In this document: one piece after another, positions 1-11,097 of the stretch | Numbering within the stretch: the first letter of the stretch is position 1 | Layout of the letters: the number at the start of each line of letters is the position of its first letter | Assembly (NCBI GenBank): GCA_902728285.1 | Contig: CACVBU010000681.1 | Location: forward strand, 544,342 to 608,341 | Reading direction: 5' to 3' | Source of the DNA: Clytia hemisphaerica | Taxonomy: Eukaryota; Cnidaria; Hydrozoa; Leptothecata; Clytiidae | Length of the DNA stretch: 64,000 nt | Made by a program: the position numbers and the translations under genes | Notes under the pieces: generated by a model | Database searches by the model: none | What the model was told of the DNA's origin: nothing | Seen by the model: the letters and a program-made list of their open reading frames with translations, nothing else

Positions 1-34
1 TCCTGCCAAAATTGTATCCTGAGGTGCTACAATT

Positions 35-410
35 CGAGGGGTAAATCACTCGAAAAATTATCGTACACCTCTACAAAAAGTAAAAAAAAAAGTCATAAAA
101 AAGTCAAAAAGTCAAAAAGTCAAAGAAAAAGTCAAAAAGTCAAAAAGTCAAGAAAAAGTCAAAAATTCTTAGAAAAAAAGTCAAAAAGTCAAACAAAAGT
201 CAAAAAGTTTCTTGAATGAGCGGATGGGTGGAGCAAAATTTATGGGAGGTTGGCGTTTTTGGACAGATTTGGGCGGAATATGTTGGGCGTTTTTGTCGAA
301 AAAAGTCAAAATGAAAGTTTGAAAAAAGTCAAAAAAAAGTCAAAAAGTCAATTGAAAATTCAAAAAGTCAAAAAGTATCGTACATCTTTTTTCAAGTGAT
401 TTACCCCTCG
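35..410. mobile_element. hAT-like MITE with AAAAAGTC-rich core
   Basis: The ends are inverted: CGAGGGGTAAATCACT on the left and AGTGATTTACCCCTCG on the right. The 8-bp sequence CTACAATT flanks both sides (27-34 and 411-418), which is the target duplication length of hAT-type elements. The interior is low-complexity, mostly AAAAAGTC units, and has no coding capacity. It lies in the intron beyond the LRR exon at 483-578. Confidence 0.8.
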
Positions 411-482
411 CTACAATTCATACGATTTATAAAGAAAAAAGTTTGGAGCCTTTATAAAATGATATAAACTTTTTAAACTTAC

Positions 483-578
483 AAGATTTGAAGCTTCTTG
501 AGATCTTGAAATACACCATCCTCAAACACCTTCACTTTTGTCACATTTTTTGTCTGCGCTGGATCATTATCAATATAC
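483..578 (-). CDS. LRR exon (second repeat of the LRR gene)
   Basis: This is a minus-strand internal exon with acceptor AG just before 578 and donor GTAAGT just after 483. It is 96 nt, phase 2 on both sides, and encodes 31 full codons. The reading runs from YIDNDPAQTK to VFQDLKKLQI and ends in a split Leu codon, which matches the LRR pattern FxxLxxLxxL. It joins in phase to the LRR exon at 3814-3888, which ends in the same LQIL motif. The next exon lies beyond base 1. It is too short to show up as an open reading frame. The call rests on splice sites, phase and motif agreeing. Confidence 0.72.
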
Positions 579-612
579 CTAAAAATGAGAATTTAGATAT
601 AAAAGTTAGAAA

Positions 613-950
613 GTAAGTAAGCTTACAAGCGCAGTCGAGGGCGACTCAACGGCTCCCTTCTCTTACGCTGTCCTCCCGAAAGGTAGGGGAGGGCGCCACT
701 CCTTTCCCTGAGCCCTTTCTTGGATTTCTCCACTCACCCTTGAGCCAACCAACCTTGACCCTTCCTTAATTGCTCGGCAAGTCTCGTCACCAATACGGTT
801 TTTACTGAACCTGTATATATCCCGTATCCCACATCGAGACGAATGTGTAACTAATAGTACTAAGTACAAGGTTTTTTGTGAGACCCGGCGAACCCACAAC
901 CTTGCACACCGTAACCGAACGCTCTACCTTCATGCTACGGCCGAGATAAA
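613..950 (-). mobile_element. tRNA-derived SINE-like element
   Basis: Read on the minus strand, it starts with box A-like TAGCATGAAGG and box B-like GGTTCGCCGGG near 880-945. A body follows with GGAGTGGCGCCCTCCC, ending in GACTGCGCTTGTAAG and a short CTTA-type tail near 613-625. The body motif (AGTGGYGCCCTC, then TCG, then CGACTGC) recurs in the SINE-like element at 40320-40640. It is not a functional tRNA: no cloverleaf is apparent. Confidence 0.5.
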
Positions 951-1009
951 AGTACCCTATTGACTCGATTCAAAAACGATCATACTGCGGCCCAAAACTA
1001 GGCCTTTGT

Positions 1010-1197
1010 AATCGGACCCTTACAGTGCAGAGAAAATTTTGCCAAATTTGAGTAAATTTGGGTGGAAGATCGACCCTTACGGTGCATTCTTTTGAAAATT
1101 TCTAAGCTTTTCTAGGCAAAATATGGTCATATTATTTTAAAATATACCCTTAAGGGCCGCACATATGATAGGTCATTTACCTTGAGTGCCCCCGGGT
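1010..1197. mobile_element. fragment of CCCGGGGG-ended MITE family
   Basis: It has the family's internal phrases GACCCTTACAGTGCA and AAGGGCCGCACAT and ends at GTGCCCCCGGG. The left end is missing or diverged. Related copies are at 28209-28544, 35840-36066, 38188-38572, 38934-39273, 40815-41090 and 48041-48275. Confidence 0.5.
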
Positions 1198-1216
1198 TTT
1201 AGTCCAAGATGGATAT

Positions 1217-1893
1217 CAGTGGCGTTGTGGGAAAATTTTTCTGGAGGGGCCAAAGTCAATTTTTTAAAAATGGCGCCCCCAATTTTCCAAAGTGGCGTCC
1301 CACCCATCAGTTGATGAACTCTTACTAATTCGTTTGCCTAGGCATAATGAGGAAGGGAATATTTAGTGGATAAGAGTAGATATATCTTTGATGAATGGAA
1401 AGGGGGAAAACAGGCCCCACCATGGTTGGGGCCGACGAGAAAATTTTTGAAAATCGACTGCCAGGATACCCTAAATCACTAAATAAAAATAGACAAATTT
1501 CATACTGGGTAGAGTGAAAAGAAACTTAAAGAAACAATGTGTAAATGCGAGCGAAGCGAGCGAAAAAATTGATGTTTTATGATTTCAATATTGTTGTCAG
1601 CAAATTGATATTGGGGCGCAGGTTAGATTTTTATTTATTAATGCTATATTGTACACAAAAAAACTTGTAAATTAGCTAGCTTATAAAGAAGTTACCAATT
1701 AACTTTATTGCGAGCGAAGCGAGCGAGAAAAAAATTGCAAGTAATTTGAAATTATCTCAGTGAAATTGGTCCTGAGCGCAATTTCAGGAGTATAAAGTAT
1801 GATTTTTAAGATTGGGGCGTTTAAAAAATCTTTTTTGGCGCCCCTTGCTCTTCGGCGCCCCTTGGCCCGGCCCCCCCTGCCACAACGCCACTG
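1217..1893. mobile_element. hAT-like non-autonomous transposon with intact TSD
   Basis: The terminal inverted repeat is CAGTGGCGTTGTGG on the left and CCACAACGCCACTG on the right. The target duplication ATGGATAT flanks it at 1209-1216 and 1894-1901. The interior (677 bp) has no convincing protein but carries two copies of GCGAGCGAAGCGAGCG (near 1545 and 1710). A CAG start plus an 8-bp duplication is the hAT signature. Confidence 0.85.
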
Positions 1894-2050
1894 ATGGATA
1901 TACATTACGTTACTTTTATGGTGTACTTAATGAGTCAGTGTAAAAAAATCAATCAATAGACAATCAATAGGCCTTTTCATAAATTACGTCACGAACATCG
2001 CTTGACTCGTATTCAAACATATTCGTTGCCATAGTGATTATGTTCCTTAT

Positions 2051-3614
2051 AATAATAATAATAATAATAATGTTTTACAGATTTCCAGGCCACCGTGCAA
2101 GCACATGGGCCTCTATAAATCGCTCATACATTGGTTTGGTTTATTACAAAGGTTAACTTCAAACAGATATGCAACAATAGTGACAGTTTCAATCATACTC
2201 AAACATTTTCTCTTTCCAAGCTAGACCGAGGTTTTCTTTAAACTCTTGTATTGTAGATGATTTAACTACTTTTTCAGGTAGGCTATTCCACTGTTCAATG
2301 CCCCGATAGTAAAGGGTGTTGCTCTGTGGTCCACGGACACCATCGTTCCCGAAAATTCTTACCAGCTCAGAATTATGTGTTCTCATTGGTCTTATTCGTT
2401 GGTTAAATTTCTTAGGAACACACGATTTTTCATAGTGATTTAAATGTTTAAAGATCTCAACCATATCACTTACCGCACGCCTATATTTTAGACTTGGGAT
2501 TCCAATTCTTTGTAGTCTGCTTTCATAACATAGTCGTCCACATGTTTCGACTGTTTTTGTAGCGCGCCGCTGAACACCTTCTATAAGTTTTTTTGTGTTT
2601 TTTCAGTTTCGGTGACCAAATGACTTGGGCATATTCTAGGTGGGGCCTGACAAATGTTATGTAAAGTTTACGGAATAATTCAGGAGTGAGATACGTGAAG
2701 GCTCGTCTAATTAGACCAGCCATTGAGTTTGCCTTTTTTACTTGGTTTGATATATGTTGGTCGAATGAGAGATTTTGGTCAAAGATAACTCCGAGATCCT
2801 TTTCGAATTGTACATGTTTCAGTAAATTTCCTCCGAGTGTGTATTGATGTACATGTTTAATTATATTCGGCTTACCTAACGTTAGTACATGACATTTGTC
2901 GGGATGAAATTTTAAAAGCCACGTTTCTGACCATTGCTGTAGTCGATCGATGTCCTCCTGGATTATAAGTGCATCTTCAATTGATTCTACTTTATTGACA
3001 AGTTTAGTGTCGTCAGCAAATAGAAAGAGTTGTGATTTAATTGAATCTGGTAAATCGTTGATGTATAGAACGAAAAGGGTAGGCCCTAAGACACTACCTT
3101 GGGGTACTCCACTAAGAACTAATTGTTTTTCGGATTCAACTCCATTTACTTTAACTATCTGAAATCGATCCTTCAGGAAGTATCTGATCCATTCAAGCAG
3201 CTTATTTCTTATTCCGTAGGCTTCTAATTTGATTAAGAGCCTTTGGTGGGGAACTGAGTCGAATGCCTTTGCAAAGTCAAAGTACACTGCGTCAACAGCT
3301 TTACCGTTAGCAATGTCTTCGGTACACACATCTAGATAGTTTAGCAGTTGTGTTACTGTTGATCGGCGATTGATAAAACCATGTTGCTTGTTAGAAAGTA
3401 GTTTCTCTTGCTCTAGATGCGACATAATATGTGTTTTAAGAATCTTTTCCATCATTCGACACACAATGGATGTCAGGCTAATCGGACGGTAGTTTTCCGC
3501 TATATTTTTGTTTCCTTTTTTGTAAACAGGTGATACATTAGCATGCTTCCAGTCGTTTGGGAGACAACTTTCGTTGAGAGATTTTGTCATTATTAGGAAA
3601 AGCGGTTCTGCAAA
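2051..3614 (-). mobile_element. 5'-truncated non-LTR retrotransposon (jockey/CR1-like)
   Basis: It is a minus-strand retroelement. The coding part (3614 down to 2189) is followed by a 3' UTR and an (ATT)n tail at about 2049-2072, the kind of simple-repeat tail common in CR1/L2-like lineages. Coding similarity stops abruptly at about 3614, so the endonuclease and early RT are missing, as expected of incomplete target-primed reverse transcription. It is inserted in the large LRR intron region. Confidence 0.75.
2189..3614 (-). pseudogene. reverse transcriptase fragment, frameshifted
   Basis: This is the catalytic core of a non-LTR reverse transcriptase. RT motif A is FDFAKAFDSVPHQRL, the B region is GVPQGSVLGP, and the catalytic box is FADD within LFLFADDTKLV. 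The thumb region and the C-terminal tail follow (LEYAQVIWSP, then LYYRGIEQWNSLP). A one-base indel in the A run at about 2588-2594 breaks the frame after KLKKHKK. The reading then continues in another frame as LIEGVQRRATK and on to the stop at 2189. With the missing N-terminus this copy cannot be active. Neither an RNase H nor an endonuclease is visible. Confidence 0.85.
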
Positions 3615-3813
3615 AAAATGATACATGAAATGATTTTTTTATGAATAGAAAGTAGTTTTAATAAAATCCGCTGGGAGTTAATCACCATGGCAATAATTTC
3701 AAAACGAGGCAACTGATGTTTGTAACGTAATTTATGAGGGTAGGAAATGTGAGCCATTGAAATAAGTGATCTTACCCCAGATACAGATACAGCTATGGAA
3801 AATGTTTACTTAC

Positions 3814-3888
3814 AAAATTTGTAGGTTTCTCAATCTGTAGAAAATGGATCGTTTTAACACGAAGGTGATATTGCTATTGGTCAGATAC
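3814..3888 (-). CDS. LRR exon (first repeat of the LRR gene)
   Basis: This is a 75-nt minus-strand exon with acceptor CAG before 3888, donor GTAAGT after 3814, and phase 2 on both sides. It encodes YLTNSNITFV, then RLRNLQI and a split Leu codon, a single leucine-rich repeat. Placed after the LRRNT exon at 10966-11091 it gives an uninterrupted cap-to-repeat reading (ATQL followed by YLTNSN). Placed before 483-578 it continues into the next repeat. The 7-kb intron on its 5' side holds the whole NERD/NTPase gene and a retroelement fragment. Confidence 0.72.
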
Positions 3889-4856
3889 CTGAAGAAAAAA
3901 AAAACATATCTCATTTACATTAAGGGCAGAAACTTTCGCGGGCATCAGTTTTGCACTGTTTGCCAAATTTTTGCGTGCTTTTTTTGTTACCGAAAAAGGT
4001 AAATTTTATATGAATTCGCGAAAGTTCTATCTGTGAAATTTCGGCTAAAACTATAATTCGCGAAACTTAAATTCGCTAAATTTCGCGACTTTTTGACTTC
4101 GCAAAACGAAAAAAGAGCCATATCTCGTTTAGTATCATATCACGTGACCATATAAACTCTTTTCTTTTATAAGAACTAATAGATTTTTTATGAACCTCAG
4201 CTGTTCTTATCCTTTTACCAGATTTTTCTTATCCTGTTCTTATTTATAGGGTGAAATTAAGGTATTTTAGGCTTAACACTCAATTTTTACTACTTTTCCT
4301 AATCGCTTTCTGCTTAAAATTCAGGCTCAGTATTATTCTCAGATTTGTCTTATTTTTTGGCAATTTTCAGCCTCAATGTTCTTATAAAAGAAAAATGTGT
4401 ATTATCATTCAGGCGTATGATTTCTGTATATAAAACTTGAGCTCTCAAAGATTTTAAGTAATGTGTTCATAGAGATAAGCGAGTCAAAAATTTATTTCAA
4501 TTTAAAAACGAGATTTTTCTTATATACACTGTTATAAAACCGTCCTAAGGCGGTCGATTACTCAGATATTTATCGCCCCTACATATTCACAAAATTTTAG
4601 TCAAATATGAAAATAATAAAAGAAACTTATTCGCTATTGTAATTTACACACAAAAAAATCAAGTATACAAAACAGAAAGATGCCGTGCCAAAAGCAATTT
4701 TAGCTCATTTTTCCATCCTGCATACTGTATGGATCACCATAACAGCCAAAAACATAAAAAATGATAAGGCAATATTTCTTTTATTGAACTTACAAATAGA
4801 ACTACATTTTTGAATGAATAAAAAGAGATCTATAAACATTTCATAAGGGAGTTTCT
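3889..4856. other. intronic DNA, no gene seen
   Basis: It is AT-rich. Around 3925-4110 there is a cluster of TTTCGCG and CGCGAAA words (also at 8648-8680) that looks like a decayed repeat. Nothing coding was found. Confidence 0.4.
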
Positions 4857-5576
4857 AAACGTCGACCAGAAATGACGACCACGACCAGCGACCACGACCA
4901 GCGACCAGATAAATTTGGGTTATCGAGTTTTTTCTCTTTCTCCAACGTAGAGTGTCTCCCCCAATCATTTGAATATATTTAATATTGACGAGTAAGCTCG
5001 CCCCTGTCTCATCTAATTAAGGCCACGTGTCAAATACGTAAAACAACCATTTCGACGCTCTTGGAGCTTGATTATGGTGTCAATTTCTTCCCTTTTGTAT
5101 TATCAGCATCACAATAATTAGTGGCACAAAATATTTTGAAAATGGTTTGAGAAGCTTTGTATTTCATCATCAGATTGATATTTCTGTCGAAATTAGTCAT
5201 TTTGTCAGCATAAAGACAATAGAATAATTGATTAGATTCATATCTCTTAAACTGCCCTTCCCAATCTTATTTTTATACTGACAAGTTCTATCAATTCATA
5301 CTAAAGGCATCTCATTCAGCATAATTAGAATATTTGGTTTAACAAAGCTTACAAACATCATATTTAATGGCCCTGTCAATATTTTTGTCAAATAGTGTCA
5401 CTTTGTCAGGAAAATGACTGGTTACTTCAAAGGTCACTTTTTAGTATTCTCAGGACTTGATTTAAACGTTCTCTACGGTGGAGAGAGCAGATAAACTCGA
5501 TAATCCAAATTTATCTGGTCGTCAGTCGTGGTCGCTGGTCGTGGTCGCCATTTCTGGTCGATGTTTAGAAACTCCC
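4857..5576. mobile_element. TIR element with GACCACGACCAGC ends
   Basis: The inverted ends are about 85 bp. The left arm starts GGGAGTTTCTAAACGTCGAC and contains repeated GACCACGACCAGCGACCA, then AAATTTGGGTTATCGAGTTT. The right arm (5490-5576) is its complement with few mismatches. The interior is AT-rich and non-coding. No clear target duplication is seen. It ends 60 bp beyond the stop codon of the NERD/NTPase gene. Confidence 0.7.
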
Positions 5577-5636
5577 ATTATATAAGAAAGGCTTTTACGA
5601 TTTTACGCTCGCTTTGTTTACTTGATATTTTTTCGT

Positions 5637-8117
5637 TTATTTTTTTATTTTTTTATTTTTCACTATCAAGTTAGTCGTGCATCTCATCAATTGACCTTGA
5701 TAATTAGATTCCATCATGATTAGTGAGTCGTCAATGAAGATAACCGTGGGCCATTCGAACCCAACCACGTCAGAGTAATCAGCGAATAAAATGTAGCCTT
5801 CACTAAGAAGTTTATATCCGTTTTCATTTTCAGTGATATCTTCGTAGAACTTCCACTTTTCGTTCGTATAACTGCTCATCACTGATATAATTTCTTTTTT
5901 AAAATTGACTTTATGATAAAAATGATTCGTCAAAGCAACAATCCCATCAGACGTCAAACATCGTGCTTTCAATATGGCTTCTGCTAGTGAATCTACTGTA
6001 ATCACTGGACGTCCACAAGGGAAGTTAATCGGAGGAAACGATGCATAAAATGAAGTATTAAATATTGCCGTAAGATGAAGATGTCGATCATGATGATTTT
6101 TTACTGCAGCAACAATTTCTCTGCTATTTCGAAGGTTCAATACGAGTTCAACATGTGTAAATCCAGGCAGCAAATTTAATGATTTACCGTCATAGTCAGC
6201 CCTCTGTGCAATCCAGACCAAATCGCATAACGTGCATATTCTTGTTAGTGTTTCACCATAGACACTCCATTCATCCAAAAAGAGAGCTTTCGCATTGGTT
6301 CTTCTAACAATTGATTCAAGTGAATTCTAGAGTAGGAGAAAATAAAATAATGACTTCTCAATATATTTAATTTAAGTATGATTATGACATATTTGATAGT
6401 CGAATCAAATTTCGTGACTAAAATTGCGATTGACCATGACCGTTAATAGATTAATAGAACTATGAAATTCAATATTTTTTAAAGAAATAAATCTTACTGT
6501 TGATTCTGGATCAAATTTTTCAACAACAACACCAAACGGTCCTAAAATCATCTCAAGGTAGTATGTTTGGAGCATTTTTCTGCTCGATGTGTTATATGTT
6601 ACGTACACAACTCTGTTTTTTAGGGATGCATCTCGCTGACATATTTGTTTAGCCTTCTCTCTAAGCAAAATGCTTTTTCCTGTCCCGTATTTTCCTTGCA
6701 CAAAAATTTTCTTAAACTTTGGATCATCTGATTTGAATGCAGCCAATTGCTGGTTGGAGTAGAAAATCATGTTATCGTGAGTGGATACATTGTCGATTGC
6801 CTGGCTAATGTAATCTACCCAGTTGGTGTGAGTAACGGGTACAGAAACGTGTACTGCGAACACAATAATGTGTAATACTTTCTTGAGGTTTGCCAAAGAG
6901 TCGGTCAAGTCAGTTTGGTTGATGATTATAGGGAATTTCTTTAATACATTTGATAACCAATCTCGAATATTAGTCATAGCATTGATGTAGTGTGCGCTTT
7001 TGAAGGTACGTGAATCTTGTTGGACACAGATAACCGGGAAGAACTGCCATCCTGAACCAAACTGGTCCCCCAATGTCTCTTCCAACGATGTTCGATATTT
7101 GTCAAGCTGTTCACATGCTCTTAGAAGCGCCTGATCAGTTGATGTTCTTTTAAGTTCAATACCGATCACCAATTTTCTCGAATGGGACAAGATGAGAAGG
7201 TCGTATTCCCGATGTTTCTTGTTTTCAACGTTTGTCATGAACTGTGAAGATTGTAGAATGACCAGGTCGTTCAAAGTTCCATCCTTGATCGATTGAAGTT
7301 GGTCAAAAAACCAATGCTCAACCTCCTCTCCTAGGTCACTCAATTGTAAATCCCAAAGCCATTTGATATTGGAATCCTCACAAACGTTGGATTCGCTCAC
7401 TAATTTGTTGACGTCTGCTTTAACTTTATTTCTGCCTCCTTTCCGCGGTAGTTTGATGATGCATTGTTGAAGAAATGTCTCTAGATTCGATCCATTCTTC
7501 GACTGCTGCTGTAATTCAATTAAGCTTTCTTGAATAAAGATATCAATATCGATGGTCATTTGTGGGAGGTTCTGATCGGTCTGAAGCTCCTTGACTACAA
7601 GATGCTTAATTTTACTTTTTGTAATCCACTGGTCAAATTCTTTACTGTTAATCTCGGTCAAAGTAGTACCACTGACAGGTTTCTGCGTCTGTATGAAAGC
7701 TTGAAAGTCAGTTGTAAACCAATGTCTAGGGGAATTCTTCAACATATTTCCCAAAGTTTTTTTAACATCTTTCACAACATCATAATCCAGAATGGAAACT
7801 GACGATTCTTTGGTATATTGATTTGATTTGAACACGGGTGGTATGAATAATGCCTCGTGGTAATTCTGTGAATCGAACAAGAATGATTCGACATATTCCC
7901 TTTCCAAAAGATAGTCAGATGTGGCAATGGGATCATTCATTGTTATACCATTACCAAGGTTGTATTTCTTAAACTGATTTTCCTGTCGATCAAAAACACC
8001 TTGACTGTTCCTGGTATCAGTAATTTGTTGAAATAAAGATTTCTGTTGTGTACATCTGGAATCATCAATAGGTTCAGGCTTCAAAGCCGAAACTTTTGCT
8101 GGGATGATATTAGACAT
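5637..8117 (-). CDS. NERD-like nuclease / SF1-like P-loop NTPase fusion
   Basis: Two exons, 8117-6498 and 6326-5637, are joined across a 171-bp intron (donor GTAAGA, acceptor CTCTAG, phase 0), giving 769 residues. Residues 1-260 are unrecognised. Residues 300-325 hold a PD-(D/E)XK core: Asp306 in EYDLLIL, then Glu321 and Lys323 in GIELKRT, as in NERD domains. Walker A is GKYGTGKS at 475-482. Walker B is LFLDE at 555-559, encoded by exon 2. Near the C-terminus GFEWPTVIFIDD and QLMRCTTNLIV resemble SF1 helicase motifs V and VI. An AATAAA overlaps the stop codon. A role in nucleic-acid processing or defence is inference. The gene lies within an LRR-gene intron on the same strand. Confidence 0.82.
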
Positions 8118-8383
8118 TTTTTAATAACAAAATATCCAGCTACCCTTCTTTCTTCTTTTCACTCTCAAAGTTTAATACAAGAGAGAACGATACTATGTTT
8201 TTAATAACACTGTGTTGATATGGTTTTTCCCTTTTAGCATCAAATTTCCAAATTCATGTTTGATCACATTTAACTTGTATTTTTATTATAAGAAAACGTT
8301 TTGTATTTTGTAGTAGCAATTAAGTCTCTTAAGTAAGGAAGTAGAGTGAAAGCTCTAACGAAACTTAACAATCCCTATATGTA

Positions 8384-8530
8384 TATACCCCTGTCTCTCA
8401 GCCCCGTTGGAAATTTTTTCCACTGGGGAATAAACTTTTTTATCAAAATCTCAATGATGATAGGAATTTTTATTGTTCCAAGCTCAAATAATCCAGTGGG
8501 GATAGTTTTGGTGTGCAAATTAAAAAAATG
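8384..8530. mobile_element. partial MITE, CTCACAGCCCC family
   Basis: It begins ACCCCTGTCTCTCAGCCCC and contains the family phrases CACTGGGGA and CCAGTGGGGATAG, but has no matching right end. The copy at 11690-11925 is closest. The surrounding stretches 8118-8383 and 8531-9239 show no gene. Confidence 0.5.
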
Positions 8531-9239
8531 GGTATGAAGCATGACGTTCTAAATTTAGAACGCCATGGGATGTAGGTCCACAGGATTTTGACTTCAATGC
8601 ACGCTTGCTCGTGCTAGGCCTTGAATTTAAAACGCCGTGGGAAAATCGCGAAAGTTTCTGCTCGCGAAAGTTTCTACGCCTAAAGTAATTTTGTTATTCC
8701 ATCATGCGTACATCTTGATCATCTCATCACGGAAAAAAGAATTTGAAATCAGATTATCGCCATGCAAAAAAGATTTAAAATAGCATAACTGTCTCTCTTA
8801 TTACTTCTTTGGTCACACAAACTGCTGGTGCTCAGAAAACAAGGCTTGACAAAAATCGTATGTAACTTTTGTATCTAAAATGCTTAGAAGTCTCATCTCA
8901 AAACCCAAAAGCTGGATTCTTATAAATGAGGAGTTGCTTGTGTAAACATTAGTTAAGGTTTATATTTTCCATTGACGTATACAATTAAGGGTCCTTAAAA
9001 CGTATAACAATCTTGTCTCTTCTCTCTCACCAAATACACATATACGTTAAGAGTAAACAGTTATTGAATATTTCCCCGCTATAAGGGGAAATATTAGTTA
9101 AAAAGGCATTTCTCCGATCCTTGGCTACTTACGCCCTTTTTGCGCCCTTAAAGGGGCAATCCGCCACCACATTGCGAAGTTTGTTTTTGTTTTCATTTGC
9201 CTTAGTTATTCAGACAAAATCGCACGGATTTACCTTGAT

Positions 9240-10447
9240 GTTACGCACATAAAAACCCTAGCTGATATTGCCAAGTCACAGCCCCATTGTGCCTATAGTG
9301 CTTTTGTTGGAGGCATTATCCACAAATTCACATATCAAATACGTGTTCTGAAAGATATATCACCAGTTCTTCAACCCCTTGACCAAGCTATCGATCAATA
9401 TCTAATCCCTGCCCTGACTGAAGGTCACATATGTAGCCTAATGGAGAGGAAATTACTCAGTCTTCCTGTGAAACTAGGAGGCCTTGGAATCCCCATACTG
9501 TCGGATATTTCGGATGTGGAGCATAGTAACTCTCTGAGAATAAGTGAATCGTTGAAAACAGATATAGTTAACCAACGCAAGGAACTTAATGTAAATGGAA
9601 ACGGGAACGGGATTAAGTACAAAGTTATGCGTGAAAAGGACGCCCGCCAGAAACTCAAACTGGAAGAAATACGATCACAGATGAGCGCGGAAGAACTAAA
9701 AGCCAACGATCTTGCCCAAGCGAAAGGAGCCTCGAATTGGCTGACTGCTCTACCCCTTCAAAATGAGAACTTTACGTTGACCAAAAGAGAATTTTACGAT
9801 GCCATTGCAATTCGATACCGCTGGCAATTGAAACACCTACCAACCCATTGTGCATGCGGAAAACCTTACACCGTGGAACATTTGCTTTCCTGTGCCAAAG
9901 GCGGCTTTATTTACCAGCGGCATAACGAAATCCGCGACACCATCGCCCATTTGATCGGTGAAGTAAGAAAAGACGTGATGATTGAGCCACAACTTGAACC
10001 ACTAACAGGAGAAGAATTACCACCAGGAACTATTTGTGAACCAGGAGCAAGAGCGGATATAAGCGCTATGGGGTTCTGGACTAGAGGCCAAAGACCATTT
10101 TTTGACGTTAGGGTATTTAATGCCTACGCTCAGCGGTACTCTAGGAAGAGCGTCAAAAGCGCTTTTGAAGCAAACGAAAGAGAAAAGAAAGCACATTACG
10201 ACCGCCGAATCATCGAAGTCGATAGGGGATCCTTCACTCCACTTATCTTTACCACGTACGGTGGCACAGGAAGAGAAGCGGAAAACTTTATTACCGCCTA
10301 TTGGCCGCCCTACTAGCTGAGAAAAAAGACGATCTGTACTCTCAGACCCTACATTGGAATAGAACTAAACTTGCCTTCGCCTTAATTCGATCCACTGTGT
10401 TTTGCATCAGGGGGAGTCGTGTTGTAAAAAGGCCACTTGCTATGTGA
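9240..10447 (+). pseudogene. C-terminal fragment of an RT polyprotein with zinc knuckle and restriction-like endonuclease
   Basis: The fragment opens just after a TGA (9237), with THIKTLADIAKSQPHCAYSA as its first recognisable residues. It continues through the RT thumb region (LPVKLGGLGIP), then a Cys/His knuckle (CACGKPYTVEHLLSC). A PD-(D/E)XK-like endonuclease core follows (GARADI, then FFDVRVFNAYAQRY), ending with HYDRRIIEVDRGSFTPL. The first frame stops at 10316. The expected C-terminus (LLAEKKDDLYSQTLHWNRT to the stop at 10447) lies in another frame, so there is an indel near 10285-10292. The RT palm is missing. The architecture resembles R2/NeSL-type elements; the exact clade is uncertain. 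An A-rich stretch near 10584 may be the tail. Confidence 0.68.
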
Positions 10448-10965
10448 CCTAAATTGAACTTGTCGTGTTTTTTCTTACTTACACTCTAGGGTAGTTCACT
10501 CATTTTCTAGGTTTTCGTTTTGTCTAGTTTGTTTCACTACTTTTGTTTAAATACTTTATAAAAATACATTCATTGTTGATCGGAAAAAAAAAGAAATGCC
10601 TGTGGAAAGTTAAAAGCTTGTCCCTCTTGTAAAAGAGGGAAAATAAGTAATATTCACCAGGTATTAAGAAATCCACCGGGTAATCGCTTCTTAATTCTAC
10701 TATTCTACTTTCCCCATTCCCAGTTAAAAAAATCTTCTTTGTTTACAAAAATTCTATTTCCCGTTCGAGAACGATGAAAAGTTAGTGACCAAAACGGGAA
10801 ACAGAAAAGTGATGAAATTTTCAATCTGGAAACAGTTTCCTTTTCGGGTTATTTTCACCTTCCCGTTCGGGAAATACTTCCCATTAATGCAATAGTTGCC
10901 TTTTTCATGTAGTGGTACCGTAGTGTAATATTGAAACAGTGTGGTGTACCAACTGAAATACTTAC

Positions 10966-11091
10966 AATTGTGTAGCACTTGAAGGTACATTTTGTAAGGT
11001 ATCTTCTGTGATTGCTCTGTACTTGCAATCTACAGCTATCGGACTTTCTTTCGGCATACAAGTACACTCTGTCGGGCAGGGCCGAACATTT
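10966..11091 (-). CDS. LRRNT (N-terminal cap) exon of the LRR gene
   Basis: This is a 126-nt minus-strand exon with acceptor CACCAG before 11091 and donor GTAAGT after 10966, phase 2 on both sides. The phase-correct reading is NVRPCPTECTCMPK, then VDCKY, then LQNVPSSATQ and a split codon. This is the classic LRRNT signature CPxxCxC, VDC, VP. A longer open frame in another phase crosses this region but shows no domain. The exon joins in phase to the LRR exons at 3814-3888 and 483-578. Peroxidasin/Slit-type or LRR-Ig receptors use the same cap; which one this is cannot be told. The signal-peptide exon was not found. Confidence 0.75.
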
Positions 11092-11097
11092 CTGGTG

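Noticed and set aside
2950..3162. Plus-strand open frame over the reverse transcriptase
   Set aside because: It lies opposite the FADD and GVPQGS motif region of the real minus-strand frame and has no features of its own.
4770..4850. A further LRR exon ending at a CTTAC donor near 4790
   Set aside because: The minus-strand reading shows no LRR pattern and no acceptor at a suitable distance.
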